Positions 1-10,012 of a stretch of DNA of 64,000 nucleotides are shown piece after piece (the first letter of the stretch is position 1; every line of letters begins with the position of its first letter). The DNA lies in contig CAVOSE010000012.1 in assembly GCA_963698775.1 (NCBI GenBank), positions 1 through 64,000 of the forward strand. The letters run 5' to 3'. The notes below the pieces were generated by a model. That model was not told where the DNA came from, ran no database searches, and saw only the letters and a list, made by a program, of their open reading frames with translations. This stretch comes from Thiohalocapsa sp963698775. Lineage in GTDB: Bacteria > Pseudomonadota > Gammaproteobacteria > Chromatiales > Chromatiaceae. The position numbers were made by a program, and so were the translations under genes.

Positions 1-419
1 GCGTAGAGACGCCTTCGGCACAGCGCCACGCCATCCCCGCGTTCGCCTCCCTCCGCAAGGGCGACCGCGATGGCTCCTTCAGTGCTCGCGTTCGCAGCGC
101 GGCTTAGGTCCGTCAGCGGGACTCGTTGCTTCGGTAGAGTCGCGAAGGGACACCGCGCGGCATGCCGACCGTCTACGCCCATCCATTGCCCCAGGCTCCG
201 ACGCCATTTAATCGAATCATGAAAGCCTAGCGCGCTCCGGGCGTGCCACCGGCGGCGGCCGCAGCCGGCGCGCCCTCCCCCGCCGGTCGACAAGCACCGA
301 CCTCCGGCCTGCCCCTTCCGCCCGCCGGCGGGTTGTGTTCTGATAATCAGTAAGCAGTCAGCGAAGCCCAGGCTGGGGACGGACCAGTCCAACACCCGGC
401 CGCAATCAGGACGCGAGCC
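1..419. other. Intergenic stretch at left edge
   Basis: No convincing reading frame is seen in either strand of these 419 bases. A small interrupted palindrome, CTGATAATCAG at 340-350, lies about 70 bases upstream of the first start codon and could be part of a promoter or operator. Nothing else is recognisable. Confidence 0.4.
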
Positions 420-3400
420 ATGCAAGCCAGCATCGAGCACAGCGGCAGCGATCTGTTCTGCCGCTCCCCGCACACGGAGCCCTCGGAGCTGCGGCTCGAG
501 GTCGAGCCCGCACGCGCCTGCCTCGAAGACTGGGCAAGGCGCTACGACGCGGCCCAGCGCGGCGCCGGCAGCAGCAGCCCGAACGGCCTGCTGCCATCGG
601 GCCAAGACCCGCTGCTCGGCATCGGCCGGGAACTGTTCGACTGGCTCGACACCACCGGCTGGGTCTCCGCCTGGGCCGCCGGCACCGGCAGTCGGGCACT
701 GACCATCCGCGTCGATGATCCGAGCTCCGCCATCGGCCGCGCGCTGCTCGATGCACCCTGGGAGCTGCTGGCCGGCCCGGACGGCTTCCTGGCGCAGGAC
801 GCCGTGCAGCCCTTCGAGCTGGTCCGGCGCATCGGGCGGCCGGCGGACCCGCGCCGCGCCGCGGCACGGCGACCTGCAGCTGATGTTCATGGCCGCGGCG
901 CCCGACGGTGAGCGCGTGCTCGACTACGAGGCCGAGGAGGCCGCCATCCTGCAGGCCACCCGGCGGCTGCCGTTGCACCTGGTCGTCGAGGAGAGCGGCA
1001 CCGCGGGGCTGCTCGGCGACCGATTGGACCTGGATGGCCCCTTCGAGGCCCTGCACATCTCCTGCCACGGCGACATCGATCCCGAGGCGCGGACCGGTGC
1101 TGGCGTTGGAGGACGCCGTCGGCGACCGTGCCTGGCGGACGCCGGCGATCTGGTGCGTTGCCTCGGCGAGCCCGGGAGCGCACGCCGCTGGTATTTCTGT
1201 CCGCCTGCCGCACCGCCGAGCAGGGCAACGTCCAGGCCCCCGGTCGACACCCCGGCCAACCCGCTCTCCAGCCTGGCTCCCGGGCCGACGACGCCGGCCG
1301 CTTCGAGCCCTTCGTCCATGCGCTCATCCGCGCCGGTGTGGCCAACGTGCTCGGCTGGGACGGCTCGGTGGGCGATCCCGACGCCATCGCGTTTGCCGAG
1401 CACCTCTACAGCGAGCTGGCCAGCTACCAGACCTTGCCGTGGGCGGTCGCCCAGGCCCGCCGATTGTTGATGGCCGACCCGGAGCGCGGCCATCACTGGC
1501 ACATGGCGCGTATCACTGTCGGGCCCGCCGGCGGCGGTACGCTGGCAGACAAGGGGTTGCCCAAGCGCAGGCTTGCCGGTGCCGACCACGAGCAGCAGTT
1601 CCTCGACCAGGCGCGCGGCGAGGTGCCGGTGGCCGCCCGTGCCGCCTTTGTCGGCCGTCGGCGCCAGGCCCAGGCGGTGCTGCGGGCCTTCCGCGACGAC
1701 GCCGCCGGCGTGCTGATCCATGGCATGGGCAGCCTCGGCAAGTCGAGCTTGGCCGCGCGTATCGCCAGCCGCATGAACGACCATCGCACGGTCGTCCTGT
1801 TCCGGCGTTATGACGCGCTGAGCGTCTTCGACCGCGTCGTCGAGGCCATCCCGGCCAGCCGTCGACAGGGGTTCAAAGACACCTGGCGCGATGCTCTGCT
1901 CGCCGACCCCGCAACGCTCGCGGACGCGCTGGAGGCGCTGCTCGAAGACCCGTTGGACCAGGCACCGATCCTGCTGATCGTCGACGATCTGGAGTCGATC
2001 CTGCAGACACCGGACCCGTCCCAGATCCGCACGCCGGTCCAGCGCCGACTACCGCTCCCCGTTGGCCGCCCTGCTGACCGCCTTTGCCAAGTCCCGGAGC
2101 GACGTCCCGGCTGCTGCTCACCAGCCGCTACCGGTTCACGCTGCCCGATGCGTCGGGCCGCGATCTGGCCGACGGCCTGGTGCCCGTTCCGCTGCGACCG
2201 ATGGACGCGCGGGAGCGGCGCAAGCAGCTGCGGCGCCGCCACCCGCCTTGCGACGACCATCGCGCTCGATGAGCGCACGCAAGCACTCGCGGAGCGGGCG
2301 CTGAGCAACGCCGGCGGCAACCCGGGTCTGCAGGCCGCGCTGGTCACGCCGATCCTGGCCGGTGAGGCGGCCGCGGCCGAGCAGGCGCTGGCCGCCATCG
2401 AGCACTACCGGCGCGCCGGCGTACCCCCGGATGCGATCCAGTACGCCCTGGACAGAGGCGCCGCGCGGACCGCACCAACGCGGTGCTCGCCTTCTTCCGC
2501 CGCATGACCTTCGAGACCTACCGCGCCGCGCTGAGCCCCGATCAGGCCCGGATGCTGCGCGCCGCCGCGGTCTTCGCGGAGGACCTGCCCATCCCCCGCC
2601 CGGCCCTGGAGGCGGCCGCTGCCGCGGACGGCATCGCCGAGCCGACCGCGGCCCTGGACCGGCTGCTGGCCCTCGGTCTCGCGGACCACTGGGGCACGCG
2701 CGACGACATCGCCGCGGGCCGCGGCCAATCCGCTGGCGCGCCCGCTGGCACCGCCGCTGCAGCCGGGGCTGGCCGCTCGGATGGGCGCCGCCGCGCTGCC
2801 GATCCTGGACCAGCTCTGGCGCGCCAGCGACGGCGGTTTACCGACGGACCAGCGCGCCCTGGAGCTGACTCGCCTGACGCTGGCCGCGCCGGCGCTGGAC
2901 CCGGACCTGCTGATCCGCGCCGCCGAGGCGGCGGCCCGCTGGCTGTATCGACACGGAGCTGGACGCGCCACGCGCCCAGTCCGAGGTGCTGCGGCCGTCC
3001 CTGGATAGGCTCGACGCCTGCGGCGCGGAGCCGTCCCACGGGTTATTGCTGATCGCCGTGGATTGTGCCGACCGTGTCGGCGATCGAAGACCCAGGAGCA
3101 GAGGCACTCGATCGCTGAACGCGGCAGCCAGGCCGAGGGCGTCGAGCGGGGGCCCTGCGTTTTTGCGCAAAGCTGACGACGACCATCAAACCGGCGACAT
3201 GAAGGCCGCGATGAAAGCCTACGAAGCGGCGCCATCGCGGAGTTCGCATCCGTGGGAATCGAGCGCGACGGGCCATCGCCCACGGCGAGATCGCCGACAT
3301 CCTGATGGCCCGCGGCCAGCTCGACGAGGCGCTGCGCATCCGCACCGAGGAACAACTCCCGGTCTATGAGCGCCTCGGCGATGTGCGCTCCAAGGCCGTC

Positions 3401-4322
3401 ACCCATGGGCCAGATCGCCGACATCCTGCAGGCCCGCGGCCAGCTCGACGAGGCGCTGCGCATCCGCACCGAGGAACAGCTCCCGGTCTATGAGCGCCTC
3501 GGCGATGTGCGCTCCAAGGCCGTCACCCAGGGCCAGATCGCCGATATCCTGATGGCCCGCGGCCAGCTCGACGAGGCGCTGCGCATCCGCACCGAGGAAC
3601 AACTCCCGGTCTATGAGCGCCTCGGCGATGTGCGCTCCAAGGCCGTCACCCAGGGCAAGATCGCCGATATCCTGATGGCCCGCGGCCAGCTCGACGAGGC
3701 GCTGCGCATCCGCACCGAGGAACAACTCCCGGTCTATGAGCGCCTCGGCGATGTGCGCTCCAAGGCCGTCACCCAGGGCAAGATCGCCGATATCCTGATG
3801 GCCCGCGGCCAGCTCGACGAGGCGCTGCGCATCCGCACCGAGGAACAACTCCCGGTCTATGAGCGCCTCGGCGATGTGCGCGCCAAGGCCGTCACCCAGG
3901 GCAAGATCGCCGATATCCTGATGGCCCGCGGCCAGCTCGACGAGGCGCTGCGCATCCGCACCGAGGAACAACTCCCGGTCTATGATCGCCTCGGCGATGT
4001 GCGCTCCAAGGCCGTCACCCAGGGCAAGATCGCCGATATCCTGATGGCCCGCGGCCAGCTCGACGAGGCGCTGCGCATCCGCACCGAGGAACAACTCCCG
4101 GTCTATGATCGCCTCGGCGATGTGCGCGAGCTCCTGGTTTGCCGCACCAACACCGCGATTGGGCTGCTGTTGCGGATGGCGCAGAAAGGCGACCGTTCCG
4201 ACGCGGCCAACGCCAATGCACTGCTCTGCCAGGCCCTCGCCGATGCCCGCCGGCTGGGTATCCCCGAGGCAGGACAGATCCAGCAGATCCTCAACCAAGT
4301 GGGCATGCGCTGCAACGATTGA
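420..4322 (+). pseudogene. CHAT protease - P-loop NTPase - TPR protein, multiply frameshifted
   Basis: The stretch encodes one long protein spread over all three forward frames. Reading in order: an N-terminal CHAT-like part with PWELL (about 748-762); the CHAT catalytic His in LHISCHGDI (about 1051-1078); the catalytic Cys in VFLSACRTAE (about 1189-1218); a Walker A motif GMGSLGKSS (about 1723-1750); a Walker B-like ILLIVDDLE (about 1966-1995); a helical region; and a C-terminal array of 41-residue TPR-like repeats ending at 4322. CHAT is a caspase-related cysteine protease domain, often fused to NTPase and TPR sensor modules in programmed-death or conflict proteins. At least ten frame changes are needed, near 860, 1090, 1125, 1180, 2030, 2095, 2225, 2455, 2720, 2950 and 3400. 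Either the gene is dead or this stretch is poorly sequenced. The last part, 3366-4322, is open in one frame. The catalytic pair and P-loop are still recognisable, so decay would be recent. Confidence 0.75.
3317..4127 (+). repeat. Seven near-identical 123-bp tandem repeats encoding TPR units
   Basis: Units start at 3317, 3441, 3564, 3687, 3810, 3933 and 4056. The spacing is 123 bases except between the first two units, where it is 124 because of one extra T (CCCATGGG instead of CCCAGGG, near 3409). Each unit encodes 41 residues containing LDEALRIRTEEQLPVY and RLGDVRSKAVTQG. Units differ at only a few bases, for example GAG/GAT in VYERL versus VYDRL. Such identity points to recent duplication or gene conversion. 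The array is the C-terminal part of the CHAT/NTPase gene, not a CRISPR. Confidence 0.95.
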
Positions 4323-4370
4323 CCCCAGGGGCCACTACGCGGTGGCTGCCATCCGCGAAGGAGACCGACG

Positions 4371-5697
4371 ATGCCCATCCTCTATGTCCATGGCGTAAAC
4401 ACCCGCAGCCGCGACGGCTTTCTCGCGATGCAGGGCTTTCTGCGCCGCTACGTGGCGCCCGCCATTGCCGATGACCCCGACGCGGTGCTGATCGACGATG
4501 CCTATTGGGGCGAGGCCGGCGTCGATTTCGCCTGGGGTGGCCTCTGCCGCCCGCGCTCGCGGCTGCTGGGTCAGGGTGCCGATGCGACGACCATCTCGGA
4601 CCTGCAAGGCGCGCTGACCGCGGCGAGCCTGGCCGATGCGCTCGGGCGCATGCCGGAGCTGCCGCCGGACACCCGAACGCCGTCCGGCACGAGCGGCGGC
4701 CTGGTCGCCAGCGGCTCGACAACCAGCCTCGCGGCATCGACGGCCGGCCGCGCGGTACCGACGCTCCGGCTGCACCGGCTGCTGCCGGCGGAGCTGTCGG
4801 ACCTGCTCGCGGTGACCATCGCCGGGGACACTGCGGCGCCGACCGCGGAGCAGACGCGGCTGATCCTAGCCGCCGACGACGTCGCGCAAGACCCGACCAC
4901 GGCGGCGGCCCTGGCCAGCGCCGCGACGCCGGAGGACGAGCTTGCGCTGTTGTTGGATCGGGTGCGCGCCCGCGCCGACGAGTCGTCAGCGGAGACGCTG
5001 CGAGGCATGGGTGCCGGCGGCTTCTGGACCCGCCTCGGTGATCGCCTGCGGGAGACCGCGGACCGCGCGCTCGGCCTGCCGGCCTACGCCGCCTCGGTGG
5101 CGGCTGCGGAGCTGCGCGGCCCGCTGAACGATCTGGTCAGCGTCTTTGCCGGTGACGTGCTCGTCTATCTCGCCGACCGCGGCAAGGCCGACCAGCCGGG
5201 CCGCATTCCGGACATCCTGCTGGACCGGCTCGCCGCCGCCCACGCAAACAAGCAGGCCCGGCACGGCGAGCCGCTGGTGGTGCTGACCCACAGCATGGGC
5301 GGGCAATTGATCTATGACGCGCTCACGCACTTTCTGCCGAGCACGCCGGCGCTGCGCGGCATCCGGGTCGACTTCTGGTGCGCCACCGCGAGCCAGGTGG
5401 GGTTCTTCGAGGAGGCCAAGCTGTTCCTGGCCAGCGACAAGTCGATCCGCAAGCCGGATCGGGTGCCCTTCCCAGGCGACCACCTCGGCGTCTGGTGGAA
5501 CGTCTGGGACCACAACGACGTCATCAGCTTCACGGCCCAGGATATCTTCGACGGCGTTCGCGACGGCCCCTACGACACCGGCCTGTCGCTGGCCAGCGCC
5601 CACGGCGGCTACCTGACCCGGCCGAGCTTCTATCGCCGGCTGCGCAGAGGAGCTCGCGACGGCCAAGGCGGCCGGCTGGCGCACGCCCGCCCAATGA
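4371..5697 (+). CDS. Alpha/beta-hydrolase (esterase/lipase-like), C-terminus altered by a frame change
   Basis: The protein begins MPILYVHGVNTRS, an oxyanion-hole HG motif typical of alpha/beta hydrolases. The nucleophile elbow is THSMGG near 5286-5301, with Ser as likely nucleophile. The ligands and substrate cannot be told from sequence. As it stands the frame runs on without a stop into the caspase-like gene (to 6926). However, from about 5650 the +1 frame continues sensibly (EELATAKAAGWRTPAQ) to a TGA at 5695-5697 that overlaps the ATG (5694) of the next gene as ATGA. The simplest reading is two translationally coupled genes joined by a single-base change near 5645-5655. Gap to the TPR gene upstream is about 50 bases, so the genes are probably one operon. 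Confidence 0.6.
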
Positions 5698-7818
5698 GCC
5701 TGCAACCCGTCGACGACACCCCCGGCCTCTGGGCTGATCCGCACTGGCGGCCGGGCCACCCCGGAACCTTCGCCCTGGTCATCGGCGTCAGCCGTTACCC
5801 GCACCTGGACGGCGGCGGCGCCGAGGCCGACGACCTGGGACAAGGCTGGGTCCGCGAGGCCCGACAGCTGGGCCAGCTGACGGTCTCGGCGACCACCGCC
5901 TGGCGTTTCTTCTCCTGGCTCGCCGACGGCTATCGGTTTCGCTCGGCGCCCATCGCCCGCTGCTGGCTGCTGCTGGCGCCGACGCCGCTGGAGCAGGCGC
6001 GCGAGCCGGCCCTGCGCCGGCACGCGGCCGAGCCGACCCTGGCCAATGTCGAACAGGCGTTGCTGAGCTGGGCGGCGACCCTGCGCCGGCTGCCCGCCGC
6101 CGCCCAGCACGGCTCCCGCGCGCTGTTCTTCTTCAGCGGCCACGGCCTGCAGGTGCACTCCCAGAACCAGCTCCTGCTGCCGATGGACTATCTCGGCGGT
6201 GAGCTGCCCAACTGGGACAACGCGCTCAGCACCTTCAACCTGCTGGCCGGTCTCGATGCCGTCGAGGTCCCGGACCGGCTCTATTTCGTCGATGCCTGTC
6301 GCAACGACTTTCCGGCCATCCGGGCCAAGCGCCCACGCGGGCGCAGCATTCTGCCCGAGGACGAGACCGCGGCCAGCTATCCGGCGACCCGGGTCAGCGC
6401 CATGCTCCACGCCACCGCGGCGTCGCTGCAGGCCTGGAGCCCGGTGGACCCCAGCGAGGGCCTGTCGCTGTTCGGCCAGGCGCTGCTGGCGGGGCTCGCC
6501 GGGCAACCGGACATCGAGCTGACCGAGCGCGATGGGTACTATGCCGTCGAGCTGGCCAAGCTGCAGGGCTTCGCCAAGGAGCGGGTCGCCCAGATCCTGA
6601 AGCCGAGCGAGAGAGCGGTCTCGCAGGAAGTCGAGTTTTCGGCGGCCAGGTTGATCGACGCCAAGACCCCGGTAACGGAGATCCCGCCGTCGGGCGCTGG
6701 CCGGCATCCGGCCCGAGCTGGCGCCGGAACAGGGCCAGGTCACGCGCGGCGGGACGCTCGGTCTGCCGGAGTCCCTGGTTTCATTGGCGCGCTCGGCCGC
6801 CAGCCGCGGCGCCGAGCTCGGGCGGCTGCTGACCAAGACGCTGAGCGTGAGCCACAAGATGCCGGCCCCGGTCGATCTGGTTTTGGATGGCGCGGCCCTC
6901 GGCCGGGTCGACCCGACGCTGGTTGAGGCGCTATTCGGCGCACCGTCCATCACCGCGCTCTGGACGCGGCAGGCGCGGCTGCTCGCGCTGTCGTCGCGCA
7001 CGGAGCCGGCCGGAGGCAGGGTCCAGCTTGAGCAGGTGCAGCGCGACCCGACGGCGCGAAGCTTCCGCATCCACCTGCAGGCTGCCGCCGAGCCCCGCGG
7101 CTACTGGCTCGAGGTCGGCACCGGCGACGCGACCCACGGCTTGCTGTTGCCGTCCCTCGGCGAGCCGGTCCGCTACCAAATCGAGGCCGAGATCGCGACC
7201 ATCGGCGGCGAGGCGAGCTTCGCCAGGCTGGAGGCCACCTTGGCAAGCGGCAACGCCGGCCCGCTCCGCGAGGCCGCGCGTCTATGGGAGCAGTACGCCA
7301 CCACCGACGTCGAAGCCGCGATCAACGGCATCGACCTCGGCGCGCTGCGCGCCGCGGTGCTCGGAAAACACAGCTCGCCGCTGGCCGCGGCGGTCGCGGC
7401 GCTGGTGCTGCTGCGGATCGATCGGTTGGACCTGATCCACGACTGGCTCGGCAACCTGGCGGATTGGTTCCCGCAGCTGCCGGACGGTGCAGTGCTCTGG
7501 GCCGAACAGCAGATGCGCCAGCGCACCGACCGACCACAGGCCATCGCCGACGCGGCCGCGTCGCTGTGCCGCCTCGACGAACGCGGCCTGCCGTTCACGA
7601 GCGAGGCCCTGAGCTACGCGGCATCGCTGGCCGCGCGGCTCGACCGCGCCGGCGACCAGGTGCCGCCGGGGCTTCGCGAACGGCTCGGCCGCGTCCGCGC
7701 CCAGATCGACGAGGCCCTGGTCTACTTCCGCCCGGGCGGCCTGTTCACCGCCTATGCCGGGTTCGACACCGACGCCCTGACGCGATTGCTGCCCCCAGCA
7801 GGCCCGCCTACGCGATAA
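5694..7818 (+). pseudogene. Caspase-like (peptidase C14) protein, frameshifted
   Basis: Starts MSLQPVDDTPG. The caspase fold is shown by FALVIGVSRYPHL near the N-terminus, the catalytic His in FFFSGHGLQ (about 6127-6153) and the catalytic Cys in YFVDACRND (about 6283-6309). From about 6690 the sense frame changes: the rest (IRPELAPEQGQ onward to the stop at 7818) lies in another frame and is an all-helical C-terminal region rich in Leu, Ala and Arg with no domain I recognise. Bacterial caspase homologues act in programmed death or regulated proteolysis. Location beside a CHAT protease and a hydrolase suggests a shared system. One frame change breaks it, by decay or by sequence error. Confidence 0.65.
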
Positions 7819-8052
7819 CCAATGATTCGCTGTCGAGCAGGCTCGACGCTTCGTGTCCTTCGTGCCCTTCGTGGTGAATTCGCATTCCAGCGAGAACGGA
7901 TTCACGTTGGGCAAACCCCGACCGGGGATTGACCCCGCGGCTGAAACCGGCAACGCTTGCAGGCTGACCGCCCCGTCTCCTGCCAGATGACCGGCCGGCA
8001 TGGCCGATCTAGAACAACCGCATCGAACCCGACCGAAGGAACATCAAGCGCC
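7819..8052. other. Intergenic, hairpin and short dispersed-type repeat
   Basis: A hairpin GTCGAG-cagg-CTCGAC lies at 7832-7847, just after the caspase stop, and could end transcription although no T-run follows. Positions 7849-7878 carry the CTTCGTGTCCTTCGTG...GTGGTGAA motif that is widely scattered in bacterial genomes. A ribosome-binding sequence GAAGGA (8035-8040) precedes the hsdM start. No gene is seen. Confidence 0.45.
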
Positions 8053-9407
8053 ATGGAGTCGCCCGTCAAACAACAGCCCGTCAAGCAAGAGATGGACTCG
8101 CCCCTCACACAAAAGTCTGTCCTTCGGGCACCAGAAGACAACGGACCGCAGTCCGCCCGTCGCCCCCAGTCGGGCGACGCCTGGCAGGACATCGCCAAGC
8201 TAGAGGCGGACCTCTGGAGCGCGGCCGACAACCTGCGCGCCAACTCCAAGCTGACGTCCCGCGACTACTTCATGCCGGTGTGCTGGGCGTGATCTTCCTG
8301 CGCCATGCTCAGAACCGCTTCGACGCCGCCACCCGTCAGATCGAGCAAGACCAGGCCGCCGGCCGGATGCCGCCGCGTCCGATCATCCCCGCCGACTACA
8401 TCCGCCGCCGCGCGCTCTTCCTGCCGGATCAGGCCCGCTTCGATCACCTGCTCGCCCAAGCCGGCGGCGGACACCTGCCGACCCTGATCAACGCGGCCAT
8501 GACCGCCATCGAGGAGAGCTTCCCGGACCTGGCGGGTGTGCTGCCGAAGGACTACGGCATCTTCAACGTCGAGCCCGAGGTGCTCGAAGAACTGATGCGC
8601 AAGTTCGACAGCGACCTGATCCGCAATGCCGGCGGCGACGTGTTCGGGCGCATCTACGAGTACTTTCTGGCGCAGTTCTCGGTGCAGAAGGCCCACGACA
8701 ACGGCGAGTTCTTCACGCCCGCGGCGCTGGTGCAGATGATCGTCAACGTCATCGAGCCGGACCACGGCATCGTCGCCGATCTGGCCTGCGGCTCCGGCGG
8801 CATGTTCGTGCAGTCCAGCCACTTCATCGAGCAAGAGGGGCTGGACACCAACCGGCAGGTGACCTTCTACGGCCAGGAGAAGAACAAGGACACCATCCGC
8901 ATCGCCAAGATGAACCTTGCCGTGCACGGTCTCAGTGGCAAGATCGCCGAGGCCATCACCTACTATCAGGACGAGCACAGCCTCGCCGGGCGCTGCGATT
9001 TCGTCATGGCCAATCCGCCCTTCAACGTCGACCTGGTGGACGCCGAGCGGGCCGAGACCGACAAGCGGCTGCCCTTCGGTCTGCCCGGCGTCAACAAGGC
9101 CAAGAAGGTCGCCAACGCCAACTATCTGTGGATCAGCTACTTCTACAGCTATCTCAACGACACCGGCCGCGCCGGCTTCGTCATGTCCTCCCAGGCCAGC
9201 AGCGCCGGCCACGCCGAGCGTGAAGTCCGCCGACGCATCGTCCAGAGCGGCGCCGTGGATGTGATGCTCGCCGTCCGCTCCGGCTTCTTCTATACCCGCG
9301 GCGTACCCTGCGAGCTGTGGTTCTTCGACCGCGAGACGGTGGAATACGGTGGAATACGGGAATACGGGGAATACGGGATTACGGTGACACTTTACCGTTT
9401 ACACTAA
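8053..9407 (+). pseudogene. hsdM: Type I restriction DNA methyltransferase (HsdM), frameshifted and truncated
   Basis: HsdM methylates adenine in type I restriction-modification complexes. The start ATG at 8053 has GAAGGA upstream. The N-terminal helical domain (LRANSKLTSRDYFMPV) runs to about 8280, where an extra TG (GTGTGCTG for GTGCTG, 8278-8282) shifts the frame; LGVIFLRHAQNRFDAA continues in the new frame. Motif I is DLACGSGGMF (about 8779-8808) and motif IV is ANPPFN (about 9010-9027). After GVPCELWFFDRE the family's remaining 100 or more residues are missing and the frame runs into a GGAATACGG repeat, stopping at 9407. No hsdS and no complete hsdR follow, so the system cannot work as a type I R-M. 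Confidence 0.85.
9336..9395. repeat. GGAATACGG-type short tandem repeat at hsdM break
   Basis: Four to five degenerate copies of an approximately 10-base unit (GGAATACGGT, GGAATACGGG, AATACGGGGA, ATACGGGATT) lead into ACGGTGACACTTTACCG. From memory this resembles REP-type sequence seen around IS200-like/RAYT transposases in related genomes, but no transposase is here. It sits exactly where hsdM similarity ends, so it marks a deletion or insertion junction. Confidence 0.55.
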
Positions 9408-9484
9408 TTTTAGTTGCTGAAGTTTTCTGATTCTGAAAAACCGCTAGGAGGGCAGACGCTTGGGGACCGGCTTTTTGCGCTGGT

Positions 9485-9718
9485 TTGCACCGACTGAAGT
9501 CGGCCCTTCAACAGGCTTTGGCGCACATGCCGATGTTGACCGAGAACCCGGCGACCCGGGCAGAACTGCGCACGACGATCCTCGACGAGTTCTGGCAACA
9601 CCTGCCTCGGCCGAGCTTTTCCGATGGCGACTGCGAGCCGTTGACCGACGAGGTGTACGCGTTTATCTGGCAGCGATCGGTGTCGGGTGCCCAGCCCGTC
9701 GCAGCATCGGCAGGTTGA
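9485..9718 (+). pseudogene. Possible C-terminal remnant of HsdR (type I restriction subunit)
   Basis: A 77-codon frame (ENPATRAELRTTILDEFW, then LTDEVYAFIWQRSVSG) looks like real coding sequence and like the extreme C-terminus of a restriction/helicase subunit, as expected downstream of hsdM. I recognise it only loosely. If right, hsdS and nearly all of hsdR have been deleted between 9340 and 9480. The start ATG is probably not a true start. Alternative: an unrelated small hypothetical protein. Confidence 0.35.
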
Positions 9719-9786
9719 TCGACGGGGGTGATTGGCTCGATTCCTCAGCTGACCTCGGCGAGCCGCCCGACCAGCGAGGACAGGTC

Positions 9787-9921
9787 GAAACAGCGACCGT
9801 CGACGAGGAAGCGTGAATGATCGCCCTCACCGCATGCTGAGCAGACGAAACCGTCCGGCCAGCGAGCTTGCTCCAGTGCCTGCTCGCACTGCGCCTCCGT
9901 GCCGTAGCACGCGCTGAGCGC
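9787..9921 (-). mobile_element. IS1595-type transposase remnant (zinc-ribbon part)
   Basis: Minus-strand translation gives YGTEAQCEQALEQARW followed by a CxxC ribbon (FVCSACGEGDHSRFLVDG). This is the N-terminal zinc-ribbon region of IS1595-family transposases, where it normally precedes a second CxxC and the DDE catalytic domain. Only about 45 residues remain; the second ribbon and catalytic core are absent. No terminal inverted repeats were found. It is a dead fragment between the R-M remnants and the toxin-antitoxin pair. Confidence 0.7.
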
Positions 9922-10012
9922 AAATACCCAGGCCCCGCGTCCTGCCCGGCCGCGACGCGGGTCGCGGCATTGGAGGGCCATGTTCACCCCGAGGGCAGCC
10001 GGTGGGTCAGGG

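Noticed and set aside
3317..4127. CRISPR-like regular spacing of repeats
   Set aside because: The repeats are contiguous 123-base coding units without variable spacers; they encode TPR-like motifs in one frame.
3399..4298. Long open frame on the minus strand across the TPR array
   Set aside because: It is a mirror of the repeat array; the plus-strand translation has the TPR pattern and the downstream conserved tail.
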